Part shown: piece by piece, positions 19,308 through 27,744 of the stretch
Layout of the letters: every line of letters begins with the position of its first letter
How positions within the stretch are numbered: the stretch's first letter is position 1
Assembly: GCF_038618305.1 (NCBI RefSeq)
Contig: NZ_CP152017.1
Location: forward strand, 597,501 to 661,500
Origin: Sporosarcina sp. FSL K6-2383
GTDB lineage: Bacteria; Bacillota; Bacilli; Bacillales_A; Planococcaceae
Reading direction: 5' to 3'
DNA length: 64,000 nucleotides
Made by a program: the position numbers and the translations under genes
The notes under the pieces: generated by a model
Told to the model about the DNA's origin: nothing
What the model saw: only the letters and a program-made list of their open reading frames with translations
The model's database searches: none

Positions 19308-19345
19308 AAGGGCAGACGTTTATAAATGTCTGCCCTTGTTAGTTT
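19308..19345 (+). terminator. Terminator after XRE gene
   Basis: A perfect 10-bp stem AAGGGCAGAC / GTCTGCCCTT is followed by GTTAGTTT, a modest T-run. Confidence 0.6.
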
Positions 19346-19462
19346 ATTGATCATTATTCACTAAGTATCTTAACCGAATACTACCTACAGGTGCTAACCC
19401 AAAATATTGAACAAGATAAAATACCTTTAAGTTTGGGTGACTGTGCACCTTTACATTCTTCT

Positions 19463-20077
19463 TTACTGTAATAAAAGTCCGACCGCACATTGCAGGAGTA
19501 ATAACGCCAATATACTATTTATTACTCGGAAATGTTTGAAATAGGTCTTTTGAAATACCCCCCCAAAAAGTATCCAAGTTAAGGTAGCAATCGTACCTAT
19601 TGTGGCAATGATTATTTCAAAAAATAACAGCCATCCAAATGATGAATAATATGGAACAACGTATCCTGTTAGAGAAGTTATGCCAAATAAAAATATCTTC
19701 ACATTAACAATTTGCAAAACAAAACCAGTCAAAAAAGAAGGTTGTTTCCCAGCAGTTTTATTGTCAGGCTTACTAATGGCGACCTGATAGGCAAGCCATA
19801 AAATATAAATAGTTCCTGCATATTTAAGGACAGACATTAGTGGATTTATGAAGCTCTCTAACCCGAAAATAAATACTGCACATACTGTTTGTACAAAAAA
19901 GTAACCGATAAAGATCCCGAAGAATAAAGGTTTCCCTCTTTTCCATCCGTAGTTGGTCATTGTATTTAATGCTAGGATATTTCCGGGTCCCGGTGTAAAG
20001 GCATTTATTATAACGTATATAGCAAATGACAATAATGTTTGAACGCCCATATCAAAATTCACTCTTCTTTCCATCAT
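19463..20077 (-). CDS. LysE/RhtB family amino-acid exporter
   Basis: 204 residues with six hydrophobic segments, the size of LysE/RhtB exporters. The family signature INAFTPGPGNILALN is at residues 24-38. It probably exports an amino acid or cysteine-like metabolite. ATG 20077 lacks a strong ribosome site; the internal ATG at 20050 (MGVQTLLSF) is an alternative. It lies downstream of a LysR gene on the same strand, with palindromic sites between them. Confidence 0.88.
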   Translation of the reverse strand: MMERRVNFDMGVQTLLSFAIYVIINAFTPGPGNILALNTMTNYGWKRGKPLFFGIFIGYFFVQTVCAVFIFGLESFINPLMSVLKYAGTIYILWLAYQVAISKPDNKTAGKQPSFLTGFVLQIVNVKIFLFGITSLTGYVVPYYSSFGWLLFFEIIIATIGTIATLTWILFGGVFQKTYFKHFRVINSILALLLLQCAVGLLLQ

Positions 20078-20120
20078 TCAACTTATTATTTCTTTAGTCA
20101 TTTAAAGTATAATGAATGGT

Positions 20121-20178
20121 TTTGATATAGCATAATATTAAAAATATATATCTTGATATAGGTAATAACTATATCAAG
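20121..20178. promoter_or_regulatory. Palindromic LysR-type operator
   Basis: CTTGATATAG (20152-20161) and CTATATCAAG (20169-20178) form a perfect 10-bp inverted repeat with a 7-nt spacer; a third half-site TTTGATATAG lies at 20121-20130. The arrangement (strong dyad plus weaker site nearer the exporter gene) fits LysR-type control of the exporter. Confidence 0.6.
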
Positions 20179-20201
20179 CTGAGAGTCACGTCCATTTTCA
20201 T

Positions 20202-21107
20202 TTATAATTCCTGTGCAATCTTTTTTAAGGCATCCAAATATAGTTCGCCAAGCCCCGTTAGTGTGACATCTCTATGCTTTATTGTTCCAACCCGTATGAC
20301 TTCATCTACATTAAGAGGTACTGCAATAATTTCATCGCCATGAAGATATGTAGGGAAAACTCCGGAGGAAATGGTATACCCATTAAGACCAATCATGAAA
20401 TTAACAATGGCTGCTCTGTCACTTACTTTGATACTTTTCTTTACACTTCGTGTACTTAAAATTTCTTCTGAAAAGTAAAAAGAATTATACTCTCCTTGCT
20501 CAAAAGATAGGCATGGATAATCATCTAATTCATCCAAATCAATAGATTCTTTTTCGGCTAATGGATGTCTTTTATGAATAAATACATGGGGTTTTGTAGT
20601 GAATAGTTCTGAAAAAATTATGTTTCTTTCTCTTAACAGTTTTAATAATACTGATTCATTGTAGTTACTTAAATAAATAATCCCCAACTCACTTCGTAAA
20701 TTTTTAACATCTTCAATGATTTCATATGTTTTCGTTTCACGAAGTGTAAACTCATATTCAGAAGCCCCAAATTCTTTTACAAGTTCCACAAAAGCATTGG
20801 CTGCAAAAGTATAATGCTGTGTTGAAATACAAAAATGTTGTTTGGCTGGCTTTTCACTCATATATTTTTCTTCGAGCATGTTAAACTGCTGTAATACCTG
20901 CCTAGCATAGCCTAAAAATTCAGCTCCTTCATTAGAAACCGTAACGCCTCTATTCGTTCTAATGAATATGGTAATTTTTATTTCCTTCTCTAATTCCTTA
21001 ATCGCATTCGACAAACTTGGCTGGGAGATGAATAAACTCTTTGCTGCCTCATTCATGGATCGCTTACTAGCTACTTCTAATGCATATTTTAATTGTTGTA
21101 AAGTCAA
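20202..21107 (-). CDS. LysR-family transcriptional regulator
   Basis: About 301 residues from a TTG at 21107 that sits 8 nt after AAGGTGG; the open frame continues to 21188 but the extra N-terminus is not family-like. The N-terminal helix-turn-helix reads MNEAAKSLFISQPSLSNAIKELEKEI, followed by a LysR substrate-binding domain. It probably controls the LysE-type exporter downstream through the dyad at 20152-20178. Confidence 0.88.
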   Translation of the reverse strand: MTLQQLKYALEVASKRSMNEAAKSLFISQPSLSNAIKELEKEIKITIFIRTNRGVTVSNEGAEFLGYARQVLQQFNMLEEKYMSEKPAKQHFCISTQHYTFAANAFVELVKEFGASEYEFTLRETKTYEIIEDVKNLRSELGIIYLSNYNESVLLKLLRERNIIFSELFTTKPHVFIHKRHPLAEKESIDLDELDDYPCLSFEQGEYNSFYFSEEILSTRSVKKSIKVSDRAAIVNFMIGLNGYTISSGVFPTYLHGDEIIAVPLNVDEVIRVGTIKHRDVTLTGLGELYLDALKKIAQEL

Positions 21108-21369
21108 ACTAAACGCCACCTTTTCAAAGACCCGAATATATTCGTAATCAAACGTCTGGGTATTCTTCTTATATATCTGTATCCTCATCTACTGTTGCAA
21201 TCCCACTAAGGAAATGATCCGAATCTCAATATTAGCAAGTATCTTTTTATCCTCGACTATTTTGTTTGAGAAGTCTATCGTAAATATAACCTTCGCTTCT
21301 TACTAAACAAGGTTTTTCATAGCATTTTGGAGGTTATGCTGTAGCTTTGACCCTTATCATCCACACAAA

Positions 21370-21460
21370 AGGATGACCATTTTCATGGAAACACCTCTTT
21401 TCTTTGCGATGAAACGTTAGTTCTGCTAGTTGTATTATCGCATATTAGTGGGATCGTTTC
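21370..21460 (-). pseudogene. topB start/leader remnant (second copy)
   Basis: The sequence repeats the topB start codon region and leader: the complement of GGATGACCATTTTCAT (start codons of topB) followed by CACCTC-TTTCTTT, GATGAAACGTTAGTTCT and TTATCGCAT. Only the first five or so codons of topB remain. It is the third occurrence of this block after 15315-15400 and 18530-18620. Nothing else was seen in 21190-21490. Confidence 0.75.
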
Positions 21461-21492
21461 CAACTGCATACTTAGTCGGTAGCGGAGGGTGA

Positions 21493-21720
21493 TTACTTTT
21501 TTCTATTGGTGTAAAGAGCAAGCATCGCAATAACAGCTGTTGCTGCTGTTGCGAGAAATATGCCAAATTGGAATCGCATATTCATTGCATCATAAGTCGC
21601 CATATAAACACGGGCCCACATGAAGTGGGTCATGAAGACGTTGCCGCAGGACGCGACGTTCTTAGTCTGCCTCACCTTAAAAGGGAGCGCCAACCGCCCA
21701 TCCGCTATATTTTGCTGCAA
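21493..21720 (-). CDS. Doubtful small single-TM protein
   Basis: A 75-codon frame ends in a clear membrane segment (FGIFLATAATAVIAMLALY) and TNRKK. Its first half runs through the intergenic repeat at 21616-21690, so that part is unlikely to be real coding sequence. A shorter start at MATYDAMNM would give 36 residues, but no ribosome site is visible. Could be a gene fragment. Confidence 0.25.
   Translation of the reverse strand: MQQNIADGRLALPFKVRQTKNVASCGNVFMTHFMWARVYMATYDAMNMRFQFGIFLATAATAVIAMLALYTNRKK
21616..21690 (-). repeat. Dispersed repeat element, left-arm copy
   Basis: Shares GGTCATG, then CGTTGCCGCAGGACGCG and CTTAG with the element at 55205-55350. CGTTGC / GCGACG pair around the loop CGCAGGAC. 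A small hairpin CCCAC / GTGGG precedes it. This copy lacks the CATCCGCCGGAGGC half. Confidence 0.6.
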
Positions 21721-21870
21721 CTACTAGTCTAGCACTTTAAATGACAAAAAAACGATGGTAGTAGCCACAAAAAAATCTACATAAAGTCCTTAAATCTCCA
21801 CATTAATTAAGATGGTTTCTTAATGATTTTAATAAATTAAAATGTGGTTTGTTGAGCCCATGTAGATTTT

Positions 21871-22104
21871 TTAAATCGGATATAAAATCTTCGCTAAGGC
21901 CTTTCCACGGTTTTCAATTTGGGTAAAGCCATAAAATTGTGAGATTGCTTGAACCTCCATGCCATAAAATTGAATTGCCCCAACCAGAGGTGTTCGTGCT
22001 TTTTGCGTTATCCAAAAATAATATAAGCGAGCAGTGCTTACATTACAATAGTAAATGGTGTTGCAACCATGTTCTCGATCACCCAAGTGACAAAATTTCA
22101 TCAT
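21871..22104 (-). CDS. Doubtful hypothetical protein
   Basis: 77-codon frame with reasonably protein-like sequence (YFWITQKARTPLVGAIQFYG) but no recognised domain and no good ribosome site before ATG 22104. It may be a C-terminal relic. Otherwise 21721-22297 holds nothing I can identify. Confidence 0.25.
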   Translation of the reverse strand: MMKFCHLGDREHGCNTIYYCNVSTARLYYFWITQKARTPLVGAIQFYGMEVQAISQFYGFTQIENRGKALAKILYPI

Positions 22105-22297
22105 CGAGTTTTTGAATGTTACAATTAATCGGAGGGGTAAAAGGTTTCATTGACTTAAGTTAAGACGTGCTATTTTTAAATTAAAAGAGTAGGGTTTTAT
22201 CCAAACAGTAACTCATTCTTTTTGTATGGGCAACGAAGAACAAGCAGACTTTATAATGACCAAAAAACTCAAATAGTCTTTTGAAAGGCAGATTATC

Positions 22298-22921
22298 ATG
22301 TATATCCCTAAACATTTTAAAGTGACAGATTTTGATGAAATCCAAGGATTTATTCAGGAAAACTCTTTTGGTACGCTTGTGACAACAAAACAAGGAACAC
22401 CAATTGCCACCCATTTACCCTTGGCGTTACATAAGCAAGGTGATGAGTTCTATATTAATGGACATATGGCTTATGGAAACCCCCAGTGGAGAACGTTCGG
22501 GGTTGAGAATGAAAATGTCCTCGTTATATTTCAAGGACCGCATGCTTACATTTCATCATCTTGGTATAAAGATGAAAATGTACCCACATGGAATTATCAA
22601 GCTGTCCATGTATATGGAACAGCTAGTATTATGAGTGAACAAGAGCTAGAAGAAGACCTTAGATTATTATTAAAAAAATATGAACATCATCGAGAGAATG
22701 CGGTAGTATGGGAAAATCTTTCTTCACAAACTAAAAAACAAATAAAAGGGATTGTTGGATTTAAGATTAAAGTACAGGAAATTCAAGCGGCGAATAAACT
22801 AAGTCAAAATCGGAATGAAGAAGACTATCATAATATTGTTACTAAACTCTATGAGGAAAAGGGCATAAATTCTGAGCAAATGGCCAAAGTGATGAACGAA
22901 AAGCTAAAAAAAGATAAATAA
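22298..22921 (+). CDS. paiB: PaiB-type FMN-binding protein
   Basis: 207 residues, the PaiB/FMN_bind_2 length. Starts MYIPKHFK and contains FGTLVTTKQGTPIATHLPL, HMAYGNPQW and VPTWNYQAVHVYG, all hallmarks of the family. Split-barrel FMN-binding fold; PaiB of Bacillus represses sporulation and protease genes with PaiA. No paiA neighbour here. Start ATG follows TTTTGAAAGG. Confidence 0.9.
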   Translation: MYIPKHFKVTDFDEIQGFIQENSFGTLVTTKQGTPIATHLPLALHKQGDEFYINGHMAYGNPQWRTFGVENENVLVIFQGPHAYISSSWYKDENVPTWNYQAVHVYGTASIMSEQELEEDLRLLLKKYEHHRENAVVWENLSSQTKKQIKGIVGFKIKVQEIQAANKLSQNRNEEDYHNIVTKLYEEKGINSEQMAKVMNEKLKKDK

Positions 22922-23258
22922 GTATGATGTTTTGGATCTCTACCAAAACAGTAATAGTTACTAAATAATTGAAATCGTATCTTTTCATTGGAGCGATGGA
23001 TACTATATATGTTGAACTAAAGAATCCTACTAGTAACGCTTGGCGCTTGGAGGATACCTCTCACAATGATTCGGGCAGAAGACCGATGTCAACCAAAAGG
23101 GGAGTATTACTGATGTAGTACTTCCTTTCTTTTTGTTAAATTCTTGTTGCAACGTTATGTACTTTTTCGTTTCATAACCCTGTCCTTTTATTTTGCATCA
23201 AACACAATGATGCAGATTAAAACACACTGGCGGAAAATCAACTTTCCCACCAGTGTGT

Positions 23259-23573
23259 TTACGAGACGAGCTTTAAACCAACTACTGCCCCCAATACCAT
23301 GGCAATGAAAATGATTCTTTTCCATTCTTTTGATTCGCCATAAAAAATCATGCCTAAAATTGCTCCACCAGATGCACCAATTCCTGTCCAAATAGCATAT
23401 GCAGTCCCCATCGGTAATGTTTTCATGGCATAGGCAAGAAACATAAAACTTGCGCCAAATCCAAGAATTAGAAATAGCACTGATTGCCAATTTCGATCAT
23501 TGTGCAATTTATTGATCATTAATACACCAAACATTTCAAACAGCCCTGCAACAATTAAAGAAACCCAAGCCAT
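23259..23573 (-). CDS. ykkD: SMR guanidine exporter subunit YkkD-like
   Basis: 104-residue small multidrug resistance protein with four TM segments. Typical motifs: AGLFEMFGVLMINKL with the membrane Glu14, and MGTAYAIWTGIGASGG. It overlaps the ykkC-like gene by one base. With its partner and the guanidine riboswitch upstream it should form a heterodimeric exporter of guanidinium-type compounds. Confidence 0.92.
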   Translation of the reverse strand: MAWVSLIVAGLFEMFGVLMINKLHNDRNWQSVLFLILGFGASFMFLAYAMKTLPMGTAYAIWTGIGASGGAILGMIFYGESKEWKRIIFIAMVLGAVVGLKLVS

Positions 23574-23914
23574 TATGATTCAACCCCTTCTTCAACGGTG
23601 TCTTTTGTCACTAATTTCAAACCGATTACCCCAGCTAATAAAACTAAAATCAACAGCACTTTTGCGAGTTGAAACGGTTCGTCAAAAAATAGGGTGTCCG
23701 AAAAAACGGTTCCGGCAGTGCCCAGACCTACAAAAACCGCATAGACGGTTCCAACGGGTAATTCTCTTCCAGCCATAATCATTAAGTAAAAACTAATGAT
23801 AATCGCAATAATGGTTCCAGTCCAAGCCCAGAAATCATCCGCATGCTTTAATCCAATGACCCAAAAAACTTCAAAAAAAGCAGCGATAATCACTTTCACC
23901 CAGTTTGCATTCAT
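23573..23914 (-). CDS. ykkC: SMR guanidine exporter subunit YkkC-like
   Basis: 113 residues from ATG 23914, which follows GGAGGTG; a longer frame to 23974 runs into the riboswitch and is rejected. Four TM segments, membrane Glu in [16 protein letters not shown], and [15 protein letters not shown]. First gene of the guanidine-I riboswitch operon; pairs with the YkkD-like subunit. Confidence 0.92.
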   Translation of the reverse strand: MNANWVKVIIAAFFEVFWVIGLKHADDFWAWTGTIIAIIISFYLMIMAGRELPVGTVYAVFVGLGTAGTVFSDTLFFDEPFQLAKVLLILVLLAGVIGLKLVTKDTVEEGVES

Positions 23915-23956
23915 GCAAACAACACCTCCAATTTTATTCTTACCCCGGAAAACGAG

Positions 23957-24075
23957 AAAAAGCCTAAGAGACAACTGTTAAACAGTTTCTCCCAGGCTTT
24001 TATCCTTCCGTGGCATAGCAGAGCTATGAGTTTTCTCTCGGACCAGACTAAAAAACTCGTTACGGAACCCTAGAA
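23957..24075 (-). promoter_or_regulatory. Guanidine-I (ykkC) riboswitch
   Basis: On the minus strand the conserved pieces run CTAGGGTTCCG, GGTCCGAGAGA, CCACGG and GGATAAAAGCCTGGGAGA, the ykkC-yxkD leader. The last block also starts a hairpin (AAGCCTGGGAGA / TCTCTTAGGCTT) ending in TTTTT, so the leader acts by termination in the absence of guanidine. Confidence 0.94.
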
Positions 24076-24153
24076 AACATTTTGCTTATGCAATTACCCT
24101 CGATTATACACAAATTTTGATTCAATTCAAGGGTAATGCTTTAGAGAGTGGAT

Positions 24154-24906
24154 CTATTCCTGCGCCTCCCTATTTATTTCATACACCTTTCGTGCCATTT
24201 CCTCCAATATAAAAACAACAGGAATTTGCGTAGTGACATTCATACTCCCAATCCACTCCTCCGTTACATAATAGGAAATATTAATATCAGCTAGTTTTGC
24301 CATAGTGGATTGTTCATTGTTGGTAATACTTAAAATCTTACTGCCCTGCTCCTTTAACTTTTGAACGTGAGACAAAGTAAAAGCACTTTCTCCTGAAACG
24401 GAAAGAGCAATCGTGATACTACTATTCAAGTCGGTATGAATGGGCACAAACCAATCTTTTATATACATGGAGAACTTACCCACGCTTGAAAAATACCTTG
24501 AACCATATTCAGCGAATGTTCCTGAACTACCAAATCCGATAAAAATGATTGTCTCTGTTTTAGCAATAATACTTGCTGCATTCTCTAACTTAGCCAGGAA
24601 CTTCTTATTTTGAGTCCGCTCAAAAAACTCCGCTAATACATACTCGTTGCTTTTAATGGCTGGGGTAGGCTTTATATCAATTAAAAGCTTAAGTTTTACC
24701 TTGAATTCTGAGAAGCCCTCGCAATGTAATTTTCTACAAAAACGCATGATTGTTGAAGTGGAAACATGCGCTTCGTCAGCAAGGTCACGTATCCGCATAT
24801 AAACAACCTTTTCCTTGTTTTTCATGATGTATTTATAAAGTAACATCTCAAGTTCGTTGAATGTCGTGATTACTTCGTTTGTAAACAAAGGCTCCTCACT
24901 CCTCAT
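24154..24906 (-). CDS. RpiR-family sugar-phosphate regulator
   Basis: 250 residues. N-terminal RpiR helix-turn-helix (LADEAHVSTSTIMRFCRKLHCEGFSEFK) and C-terminal SIS domain with FIGFGSSGTFAEYG and ALSVSGESAFT. Divergent from the GH4 glycosidase gene, so it probably represses or activates it in response to a phosphorylated sugar. ATG 24906 follows AAAGGAAAA. Confidence 0.9.
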   Translation of the reverse strand: MRSEEPLFTNEVITTFNELEMLLYKYIMKNKEKVVYMRIRDLADEAHVSTSTIMRFCRKLHCEGFSEFKVKLKLLIDIKPTPAIKSNEYVLAEFFERTQNKKFLAKLENAASIIAKTETIIFIGFGSSGTFAEYGSRYFSSVGKFSMYIKDWFVPIHTDLNSSITIALSVSGESAFTLSHVQKLKEQGSKILSITNNEQSTMAKLADINISYYVTEEWIGSMNVTTQIPVVFILEEMARKVYEINREAQE

Positions 24907-24960
24907 CTGTTTTCCTTTATCTTCTACTATACATCACGCGGGAAACGCAGTGTTACTTTC

Positions 24961-24992
24961 GAGAAACAAATATCTTTCATTGAAAAACAAAT
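24961..24992. promoter_or_regulatory. Direct repeats in rpiR/GH4 intergenic region
   Basis: GAGAAACAAAT (24961-24971) and GAAAAACAAAT (24982-24992) are 21 bp apart, two helical turns, between the divergent regulator and glycosidase genes. A candidate RpiR binding site. A weak promoter toward the glycosidase may use TATAGT at 25037-25042. Confidence 0.45.
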
Positions 24993-25072
24993 CTAACGCC
25001 TCCTCAGCTATATCTTATTGCTCTTTTTCCTCATAGTATAGTCTTTATAATTAACTTTTAGGAGGATGGACA

Positions 25073-26401
25073 ATGAGTAAAGGGATTAAAATTGTCACGA
25101 TTGGTGGAGGTTCAAGCTATACTCCGGAATTAGTTGAAGGGTTTATTAAAAGATATGATGAATTGCCTGTCAGGGAATTGTGGTTGGTGGATATAGAAGC
25201 GGGTAAGGAAAAATTAGAAATCGTCGGGAACCTTGCGAAAAGAATGATAGAAAAAGCAGGTCTGCCGATTCAAGTCCATTTAACACTCAACCGAAAAGAA
25301 GCTTTACAGGATGCCGATTTTGTTACGACACAATTTCGTGTAGGTTTGCTAGATGCGCGTGCAAAAGATGAAAGAATTCCGTTAAGCCATGGCGTACTAG
25401 GACAAGAAACAAATGGGCCAGGTGGGCTTTTAAAAGGATTGCGTACGATTCCGGTCATTTTAGATATCATTAAAGATATTAAGGAATTATGTCCGGACGC
25501 CTGGTTGATAAACTTTACAAATCCAGCAGGCATGGTGACAGAAGCTGTTCTTAGGTATACAGATCATAAGAAAATCGTTGGATTATGTAATGTTCCGATC
25601 GGCATTGAGATGGGAGTTACAAAACTTTTAGATGTCGATCATTCGCGCATCCGTATCGATTTTGCTGGTTTAAATCATATGGTATATGGATTGGATGTTT
25701 ATCTAGATGGGGTTAGTGTAAAAGAACGAGTCATTGAACTGATCGCTGATCCGGAAAATAGTAGCTTTGTTAAAAACGTGAAAGGGCAAGGATGGGAACC
25801 AGAATTTATTCGTGCCCTAAATGTACTAACTTGCCCTTATCATCTGTACTATTATAAAAAAGATGACATGCTGCAAAAGGAGCTAGAAAACTTTAAAAAT
25901 GGTACAACGAGAGCGGAAGTCGTGAAAAAGCTTGAAGAAGAATTGTTTGAGCTATATAAAGACCCTAATTTAGCAATTAAACCACCTCAGTTAGAGGAAC
26001 GAGGCGGAGCGTATTATAGTGATGCGGCTGTTCGTTTAATTTCATCGATCTATAATGATAAACGAGATATTCAGCCGGTTAATACCATCAATAATGGGGC
26101 CATTGCTAGTATACCATTTGACTCCGCTGTTGAGATTAGTTGTGTGATTACTAAAGAAGGTCCAATTCCATTAAGTGTTGGCGATTTGCCAGTTGCAGTT
26201 AGAGGTTTAGTACAGCAAATCAAATCTTTTGAACGAGTGGCAGCCGAGGCGGCAGTGACAGGAAACTATGACACAGCACTGCTTGCCATGACAATCAATC
26301 CTCTCGTTCCATCAGATACAGTTGGAAAAGCCATTTTGGATGAAATGCTGGAAGCACATAAAGAACACTTGCCACAATTTTTTCAACGTGTAGATGTGTA
26401 A
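25073..26401 (+). CDS. GH4 family 6-phospho-beta-glucosidase
   Basis: 442 residues. NAD-binding start IVTIGGGSSYTPELVEG, then GPGGLLKGLRTIPV, NFTNPAGMVTEA, and the metal/catalytic region VGLCNVPIGIE (Cys) and GLNHMVYG (His). The SSYTPEL and CN.PIG motifs point to LicH/CelF-type 6-phospho-beta-glucosidases that need NAD+ and Mn2+. The ATG follows AGGAGGATGG. No PTS transporter is adjacent, so its substrate must arrive from elsewhere. Divergent RpiR regulator next door. Confidence 0.92.
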   Translation: MSKGIKIVTIGGGSSYTPELVEGFIKRYDELPVRELWLVDIEAGKEKLEIVGNLAKRMIEKAGLPIQVHLTLNRKEALQDADFVTTQFRVGLLDARAKDERIPLSHGVLGQETNGPGGLLKGLRTIPVILDIIKDIKELCPDAWLINFTNPAGMVTEAVLRYTDHKKIVGLCNVPIGIEMGVTKLLDVDHSRIRIDFAGLNHMVYGLDVYLDGVSVKERVIELIADPENSSFVKNVKGQGWEPEFIRALNVLTCPYHLYYYKKDDMLQKELENFKNGTTRAEVVKKLEEELFELYKDPNLAIKPPQLEERGGAYYSDAAVRLISSIYNDKRDIQPVNTINNGAIASIPFDSAVEISCVITKEGPIPLSVGDLPVAVRGLVQQIKSFERVAAEAAVTGNYDTALLAMTINPLVPSDTVGKAILDEMLEAHKEHLPQFFQRVDV

Positions 26402-26422
26402 TTGTTGAGCTGACAAAGCATG

Positions 26423-26494
26423 TTAACTTAATTCAGCAGGGGTTCAACCCTGGCTGAATTAAGTTAAAGCCTCCGGCGGATGTCACGCCGAGGC
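26423..26494 (-). repeat. Dispersed two-hairpin repeat element, copy A
   Basis: Read on the minus strand: GCCTCGGCG-TGACATC-CGCCGGAGGC (hairpin 1), then TTAACTTAATTCAGC and its perfect complement GCTGAATTAAGTTAA around a GGGTT/AACCC stem (hairpin 2). Located after the GH4 gene. Most regular copy in the window. Confidence 0.8.
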
Positions 26495-26514
26495 ACGATT
26501 GATTAATTTTAACG

Positions 26515-26554
26515 AAGAAGAGACAGGGAAATGTTATTTTTCCTGTCTCTTCTT
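26515..26554 (+). terminator. Terminator after GH4 gene
   Basis: A perfect 13-bp stem AAGAAGAGACAGG / CCTGTCTCTTCTT is followed by ATTTC. The T-run is weak, but the stem is strong. Confidence 0.65.
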
Positions 26555-26586
26555 ATTTCATAGTCACTCGGTCACTCGTGAAAGTT

Positions 26587-26636
26587 CAAACAAACACGTT
26601 TATTCGAATTAACGTGTTTGTTTGAGTGACTTTTTA
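26587..26636. terminator. Terminator between convergent genes
   Basis: A perfect 14-bp stem CAAACAAACACGTT / AACGTGTTTGTTTG is followed by AGTGACTTTTTAT on the plus strand. It lies 10 nt after the OYE gene end and may serve both strands. Confidence 0.75.
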
Positions 26637-26645
26637 TGAATTTAA

Positions 26646-27707
26646 TTATTTACTTAAAAACGGATAATCCGTATACCCCTCAGCACCGCCACCGTAAAAC
26701 GTATTACGATCTGGATCATTAAGGGAAGCATTATTCTTGATTCTCTCTACAAAATCTGGATTCGCAAGCGCCCAGCTGCCTACAGGAACCACATCTGCTA
26801 AGTCATGATCGAGATCTGTTGTAAGTTGCTCAAGGGGGCGTCCAGCTCGGTTGACGAGCAATGGATTTGACCATAACTGACGAAGTTCTTTTAACAATGG
26901 CTCATTACCGACATGCATGACATGAAGATAAGCTAAATCCAATTTTTTTAATTCGGCAACAAGGAAACGGTATACATCAGGGCCAAATTCCCCCTCTTCA
27001 ATGTCATGTAATGTGGAAGAAGGTGATATTCTAAATCCGGTTTTATCTGCACCAATCTCATCCACAACGGCTTTCGTTACTTCAATGGCAAAACGTGCTC
27101 GATTTTCAATCGTGCCGCCATACTCATCATTTCGTTGATTTGCATTTTCACTTAGAAATTGTTGAATCAAATAACCATTTGCACCATGTATTTCAACACC
27201 ATCAGCTCCAGCTTTTATTGCAGCAGAAGCAGCTGTACGAAATTCTTGGATGACTTCATTAATCTCCTCTTTGCTGAATGCCCTAGGAGTTGGAGCCTCT
27301 TTCATTCCTTCAGCAGTAAACATCTCTACTTTAGGTGCAATAGCAGATGGTGCGACAGGCTGACGGTGATGGGGCGTATTATCGGGATGTGAGATACGTC
27401 CAACATGCATGAGTTGTATAAAAATGTGGCCGCCTTCCTCGTGAACACGGCTAGTGATCTTTTTCCAACCTTCAATATGTGCTTCTGTATAAATTCCAGG
27501 CGTGTTCATATACCCTTGACCGTCATCTGATGGCTGTGTCCCTTCACTAATAATCAAACCTAAACTTGCGCGTTGTCCATAGTATTCCGCGGTAAGTTCT
27601 CCAGGCACGCCATCAGCTAAAGCGCGGCTTCTTGTCATGGGTGCCATTGCTAAACGATGCGGTAATATCATATTTCCAATTTTTAATTCTGTCCATAATT
27701 TACTCAT
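26646..27707 (-). CDS. Old Yellow Enzyme family alkene reductase
   Basis: 353 residues, FMN-dependent TIM barrel. Signature residues: APMTRSRA near 22-29, the catalytic pair HGANGYLIQQFL (His, Asn), SENANQRNDEYGG, and a C-terminal YPFL. Reduces activated alkenes, nitro esters and quinones with NADPH (NemA/XenA-like). Of the tandem ATGs at 27710 and 27707 the second has better spacing from GAGGAGA. Last gene of a three-gene operon divergent from a LysR gene. Confidence 0.93.
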   Translation of the reverse strand: MSKLWTELKIGNMILPHRLAMAPMTRSRALADGVPGELTAEYYGQRASLGLIISEGTQPSDDGQGYMNTPGIYTEAHIEGWKKITSRVHEEGGHIFIQLMHVGRISHPDNTPHHRQPVAPSAIAPKVEMFTAEGMKEAPTPRAFSKEEINEVIQEFRTAASAAIKAGADGVEIHGANGYLIQQFLSENANQRNDEYGGTIENRARFAIEVTKAVVDEIGADKTGFRISPSSTLHDIEEGEFGPDVYRFLVAELKKLDLAYLHVMHVGNEPLLKELRQLWSNPLLVNRAGRPLEQLTTDLDHDLADVVPVGSWALANPDFVERIKNNASLNDPDRNTFYGGGAEGYTDYPFLSK

Positions 27708-27744
27708 CATACATTCTCCTCAATGTTTATTTTATAAGCTATCA

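Noticed and set aside
15330..22297. Mobile element (IS, prophage or integrative element)
   Set aside because: The zone has duplications and relics, but no transposase, integrase, terminal inverted repeats or phage genes were recognised.
22922..23258. Possible structured leader in the paiB/ykkD spacer
   Set aside because: Only short, unconvincing dyads such as AGTATTACT/AGTAGTACT-like arms; no riboswitch or T-box signature.
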